From NCBI GenBank assembly GCA_947504985.1, contig CANNKH010000004.1:1-37726 (forward strand): DNA of 37,726 nucleotides. Direction: 5' to 3'. Below, piece by piece: positions 34,241 to 37,726 of the stretch (position 1 is the stretch's first letter; each line of letters begins with the position of its first letter). Position numbers and translations under genes: made by a program. This DNA comes from Methylococcaceae bacterium (GTDB lineage Bacteria > Pseudomonadota > Gammaproteobacteria > Methylococcales > Methylomonadaceae). Below the pieces are notes generated by a model, which saw only the letters and a list, made by a program, of their open reading frames with translations, did no database searches and had not been told where the DNA came from.

Positions 34241-35362
34241 TCATTTAAACCGGTTAGGCAACCAGCCCCTTTCCACACATTCGCGGAAACACCAGTCCGG
34301 TGTCGTCTCAGTTTTGTAACTCCAAAAAAACCAGCCCAAATAGCGTTCAAACGTCGCCAATTGCGAGGCGGCATAGACACGGTAACCAACCGTGGTTTGA
34401 AAATCGTCCAAACCTTCAAGGGCATGGTTAAATGGCCCCTCTGCCCATAGCGACACGACCTTTAAATTAATGCCGAGACTCCATTCACCCACATAGGCCG
34501 ACATGCCTCGGTCACGGTTGATGCTATCCGCCTCGTTCCGCCAGTCGACAACCGTTTTTTGGACATGCCCGTAGATGTCGAGGTCGATTTCTTCGCGGAC
34601 AAAACATTGGTAGCGATGAATGTCGAAAACGACATTACTGAATTCCGGCTCAACCATAAAACCGTTGTACTCAGTGTGTGAACGGAAGCCGTCATGGAAA
34701 ACCACGGCAACCTCTTCAGGCTTGCAATGCTTACGGATACGATAATAGGCATCGGTATTATATTTTTTCAACACTGCCGTATCGACATCCCAACGCGGCT
34801 CATTCAAAACTTCAATGGCGTGTAAAGCGGGGCGATGTTGGTAGCGCTCTGCCAAACGTTCCAGCACTAACAATGAATGATCGAGATATTCCTGTTTGGT
34901 ATGCCACTCACAGACATCTTTGATACCGCCGTTATCGAAGCCATTTTGGCAACCAGGCGCCGCATGTAAATCCAATACGATATGCAAACCGAACGCCTCC
35001 GCCCAATCAAATGCACGATCCAATATAGCGATGCCACCAACTACAAAAGGATGGGTATACTCACCATAAGCGCTGTGATAAGGATAATCTGCCCCGAAAA
35101 TCCAGTGACCGACAGGAATCCGTACCGCATTGATGCCAGTTTTCGCAATCCATTCGAAATCATCGCGAGTGATAAAAGTATTCCAATGATGCTTCAGTAT
35201 TTGTTCAGCACGATCCCCTAGCTCAACACAAAATGACGTTTCATCGGTCGCCAAAAGCCCTTCAAAAAGACTGGGTACCATCCATTTTTCTATCACCAGC
35301 CAGCTACCGAGATTAACACCGCGCAGTTTTTTACCCATTTTTTTGTCGAATCGAGTGCTCAT
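34241..35362 (-). CDS. Glycoside hydrolase family 5 (exo-1,3-beta-glucanase-like)
   Basis: A 373-residue enzyme with KLRGVNLGSWLVIEKWMVPSLFEG at the N-terminus, a phrase typical of GH5 exo-beta-1,3-glucanases. The acid/base Glu is likely E188 in EVLNEPRWD and the nucleophile E293 in YVGEWSLGI, both present. There is no signal peptide, so it is probably cytoplasmic, unlike most relatives. The start is 36 nt after the ABC-like gene stop and they probably form an operon. The substrate is inferred; a short internal glucan or glycoside is possible. Confidence 0.85.
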   Translation of the reverse strand: MSTRFDKKMGKKLRGVNLGSWLVIEKWMVPSLFEGLLATDETSFCVELGDRAEQILKHHWNTFITRDDFEWIAKTGINAVRIPVGHWIFGADYPYHSAYGEYTHPFVVGGIAILDRAFDWAEAFGLHIVLDLHAAPGCQNGFDNGGIKDVCEWHTKQEYLDHSLLVLERLAERYQHRPALHAIEVLNEPRWDVDTAVLKKYNTDAYYRIRKHCKPEEVAVVFHDGFRSHTEYNGFMVEPEFSNVVFDIHRYQCFVREEIDLDIYGHVQKTVVDWRNEADSINRDRGMSAYVGEWSLGINLKVVSLWAEGPFNHALEGLDDFQTTVGYRVYAASQLATFERYLGWFFWSYKTETTPDWCFRECVERGWLPNRFK

Positions 35363-35398
35363 ATACGTCCTTTAGCTATTAAATTAAAGAGTGATGCC

Positions 35399-37090
35399 TT
35401 ATACGATAATTTGTCGTTGATGAAATGCTTTTGCTGTCGGCTGATTGGTTACCGTAAGCAATGCCGCATCGGGCAATTCCTGACAAATCAACCGGTACAT
35501 CTCGATTTCACCATCAGGATCCAGTGAATCAAAAGATTCCTGTAATAAAATCCACTTTGGCCGCTGCAAGAGCAGCCTTACCAAACCTAAGCGTTGCTGC
35601 TGTTCGCGGGGAAGTATCTTATCCCAGCAATCAACCTGATCCAGTTGCTCGATCAATTCTGTCAAACCGGTAAGCGCCAAGGCTTGTTCCAATGTAGCCT
35701 GACTAAACGCTTCGGCAGAGGGATAACAAATTGCTGCGCGTAAAGTACCTGTAGGTAAATAGGGTCGTGGCGGCATAAAGAACATAGGTTCATCATCAGG
35801 CAGTTCAATGCGTCCAGAACCCCACGGCCACAACCCCGTTATTGCCTTAAATAACTTAGAGCCGGTGAAGGTATTACCGGTAATAAGCACACGTTCCCCC
35901 GCCCTAATATCAGCATTTAACGCAGAGACACAAACAATATTGTCTAACCTGGCAATACATAAATCCTGAAAACGTAGTACAGAATCTATCGATTTTTCCC
36001 GTACAATTCGATGCGGATCAACTCGAACAAGCTCCTGTTCCAAATCATCCAGTGCCTTTACCAAACTCAACACGCGCTCAACCGATGCACGCCATTGCGC
36101 CACCATAGACATGTTATCGACCGGCCAAGATAATGCAGATGTCATCTGTTGAAAGGCCTGCACCGATTGCATTAATGCACCCAGCGTAATATTGCCAAGA
36201 ATATAGCGCGGCGAAGAAACCAGTACAGGAAATGCCATCGACAATACCGAGTAACCAGAAGTGAACTGCATAATATGTGACATGGCATGAGTTTGCCGAT
36301 TGAAGGCATCGACAACCTCCCGAAATAATCTAAAAAAACGCCTTTGCTCATCCGCTTCGCTATGAATCAACGCTATTGCCAGCGAATGTTCGCGAGCCGT
36401 CGCCAAATCAAACCGAAAATTAGCCTCTGTCGTTTGTTTATTGTCTGTTGCATTAATTAAAGGCTTGCCAATACGCCATCCCAAAAATGAGGCAACAACG
36501 GCATAAATAACAGCGATCCAAACTAAATGCCCGTAAACAGGTATCTCAATGAAACCTAAATCAATACTCACCTTGCCCGACAGCGTCCAAAGTATGGTTG
36601 TAAAACCGATTAACACCAACACGCTATAAAACAATGAATGACAAAGCGTAATCGCTTCCTCGGTAGCAATACGAATATCCTCGGCAATACGCCCATCTGG
36701 ATTATCATGGTTTGCAGACTGTATATGAGTTACCAAATAGTGATGGGCATTATTCATCCATTGACCAATAACGCGCTGTGTTAGCCAGCTACGCCATTCC
36801 ACTTGTAAACGGCGCTTGATGTTTAAGTGTGTCACGGTGACCGCCATACTCGCGGCAAAAATCAGAAAAAGTAGTGCTATCTGTTTTAACAAGCCCGCCA
36901 TTGAATGTTGTTCAAGCGCATTAAATAAGGCAGCACTCCATTCAGTAATAACAACCGCAATACCCATTTGCATAATGGTAAGAAAGATCAGTGCAAGTGT
37001 CTGGCTACGAATAGCGGCCTTGTTTTCAGAACTCCAAAAAGGTCCTGCCAAGCGTATAAATTGAAAGAAAAATCCATTTGAATACTGCAT
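35399..37090 (-). CDS. SbmA/BacA-related ABC membrane protein with degenerate ATPase domain
   Basis: A 563-residue protein. A membrane domain (about 1-340, several helices, including TLALIFLTIMQMGIAVVITEWSA) resembles the SbmA/YddA-type ABC_membrane_2 group. The ATPase domain (about 370-563) keeps the fold, but most motifs are altered: Walker A is GNTFTGSK (405-412) with no GK, the Q-loop Gln is Pro (P441), the signature is LPREQQQR (493-500), Walker B Asp is Gln (Q517, with E518 kept), and the H-loop His is Asn (N549). It may move a peptide or glycoside without using ATP. It probably forms an operon with the GH5 gene. Confidence 0.85.
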   Translation of the reverse strand: MQYSNGFFFQFIRLAGPFWSSENKAAIRSQTLALIFLTIMQMGIAVVITEWSAALFNALEQHSMAGLLKQIALLFLIFAASMAVTVTHLNIKRRLQVEWRSWLTQRVIGQWMNNAHHYLVTHIQSANHDNPDGRIAEDIRIATEEAITLCHSLFYSVLVLIGFTTILWTLSGKVSIDLGFIEIPVYGHLVWIAVIYAVVASFLGWRIGKPLINATDNKQTTEANFRFDLATAREHSLAIALIHSEADEQRRFFRLFREVVDAFNRQTHAMSHIMQFTSGYSVLSMAFPVLVSSPRYILGNITLGALMQSVQAFQQMTSALSWPVDNMSMVAQWRASVERVLSLVKALDDLEQELVRVDPHRIVREKSIDSVLRFQDLCIARLDNIVCVSALNADIRAGERVLITGNTFTGSKLFKAITGLWPWGSGRIELPDDEPMFFMPPRPYLPTGTLRAAICYPSAEAFSQATLEQALALTGLTELIEQLDQVDCWDKILPREQQQRLGLVRLLLQRPKWILLQESFDSLDPDGEIEMYRLICQELPDAALLTVTNQPTAKAFHQRQIIV

Positions 37091-37633
37091 GCAATGTACT
37101 CCAAATTATCGAAAAAATAGTAAAGCAAGCGTTAGAGAACAACGTCTCTTATTTTTTATAATTGTTTTAATGAGACACAAATTTAGTGCCATCGCCTTAA
37201 TCTACCGTCACAAGAAATCCCTTCTCTTTCTATTGGAGCATTGTTAAGCAGATGTTAATACTATGTCAACTAGAGTTAGCAAACCGCCATATAGGATTGC
37301 CCGTTGTGACGGACTGCCTAGCGGCATAGGTATCTACACAGATACTTATGGCCTAGCGGCGAAATGCCCTCTACAGTTTTACAGTAATGATGCCCAAACT
37401 ACGCGCGTAAAAACCCCAATTCAAAGAGCCAATTGCGCTGCTCTGTAAGCCACGATTTTCCTAACCTGCAGCCACCCCTAAAAATCGTTTACCCCAAAAT
37501 TTAACGAAAGAACCAGGGTTTGAGAGAGACGATCACGGTTTTTTTCGGATTTTCACCCCAAGATTGATGTGGCAGATAAACGCGGGATGACATATAATTA
37601 ACCTATTGATAATTATGCTAATTATAGGTATTT
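37091..37633. other. Gene-free stretch with repeats before the edge transposase
   Basis: About 540 bp without a convincing gene; the 61-residue plus-strand ORF at 37263-37448 is weak. The left part (37091-37180) should hold the ABC gene promoter. The palindrome and direct repeats at 37316-37360 are listed separately. The right edge (about 37580-37630) is AT-rich and probably carries the promoter or end of the mobile element that follows. Confidence 0.4.
37316..37360. repeat. Palindrome flanked by perfect 10-bp direct repeats
   Basis: GCCTAGCGGC occurs at 37316-37325 and again at 37351-37360. Between them lies a near-palindrome, CATAGGTATCTAC / ACAGATACTTATG, with a perfect inner stem GTATCT-ACAC-AGATAC. 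Its half-sites match the ends of the MITE-like element at 11934-12113. It could be the footprint left by an excised element or a collapsed pair of its termini. Confidence 0.65.
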
Positions 37634-37726
37634 TATGACTCAGATAGCCGCCGCATTATTTGATTGGGATGCCGTTGAAGCACGTTCGGATCTGGAGCGT
37701 TTTTTTCTGGTTCGTGACCACCTGCC
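37634..37726 (+). CDS. N-terminus of a probable transposase (partial, runs off the edge)
   Basis: The ATG at 37634 reads MTQIAAALFDWDAVEARSDL and continues ERFFLVRDHLP to the window edge. The style (a short leader, then DLERFFLVRDHLP) resembles the opening of DDE transposases of methanotroph insertion sequences. The catalytic part is outside the window, so the family is not assigned. Upstream repeats support mobile DNA here. Confidence 0.5.

Noticed and set aside
37263-37448. 61-residue plus-strand ORF (MSTRVSKPPYRIARCD...)
   Set aside because: It runs through the palindrome and direct repeats, shows no family features and has no evident ribosome site. More likely a chance frame.
1-37726. 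CRISPR arrays, tRNA and rRNA genes
   Set aside because: No regularly spaced repeats and no recognisable tRNA or rRNA stretches were seen on reading; a tRNA scan was not possible here.

Overview
The window looks like a chromosomal segment of a gammaproteobacterium. The gene order (exbB-exbD-lpxK-ycaR-kdsB, aroC-prmB, ftsY-ftsE-ftsX-rpoH, coxB-coxA-ctaG-coxC-SURF1) and the lipid A, KDO and outer-membrane receptor genes all point there. Sequence style and gene order suggest a Methylococcales-type methanotroph, but no methane-oxidation gene is present, so the order-level guess is inference only. Almost all genes lie on the minus strand.

Layout. 1-500: insertion-sequence debris. 624-1955 (+): HD-GYP c-di-GMP phosphodiesterase. 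2004-4091 (-): EF-G paralog of the fusA2 type, followed upstream by a gene-poor stretch with a possible dehydrogenase relic. 4647-7723 (-): envelope operon exbB-exbD-lpxK-ycaR-kdsB, tightly overlapped and lacking the msbA often found in it. 7781-10982 (-): MFS transporter, aroC, prmB. 11035-11823 (-): proline-rich lipoprotein with a TPR-like end. 11934-12113: AT-rich MITE-like element. 12388-13972 (-): ornithine-lipid type acyltransferase pair. 14200-14439 (+): TIGR02647 small protein, sharing a bidirectional terminator with rpoH. 14542-19207 (-): rpoH, ftsX, ftsE and a remarkable 670-residue ORF joining a CtaA/COX15 heme A synthase to FtsY. 19222-25887: aa3/caa3-type cytochrome c oxidase locus, with a two-heme subunit II, a 32-residue membrane peptide missed by the ORF track, and a small plus-strand twin-membrane-helix gene in its middle. 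26265-34099 (-): a visibly GC-richer accessory module of ECF sigma factor, cupin anti-sigma-like protein, DUF4331 protein, TPR protein, HupE/UreJ membrane protein with an EF-hand loop, and TonB receptor. 34241-37090 (-): cytoplasmic GH5 glycosidase behind an SbmA/ABC-type membrane protein whose ATPase motifs are nearly all altered. 37091-37726: repeats and the start of a probable transposase.

How the genes fit together. The cox genes supply the subunits of a terminal oxidase and its copper (CtaG, SCO-like CxxxC protein) and heme A (CtaA domain) maturation. They run directly into the SRP-receptor/cell-division/heat-shock operon through the ctaA-ftsY fusion. A CIRCE operator (HrcA site) lies just upstream of rpoH, so HrcA probably represses the sigma-32 gene. 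The ECF module reads as a self-contained regulated uptake or periplasmic metal system, with substrate unknown.

Best candidates for something undescribed: the CtaA-FtsY fusion, the ECF/DUF4331/EF-hand HupE/TonB module, and the pseudo-ATPase ABC protein paired with GH5. All calls are from reading the sequence and ORF translations; no database search was run.
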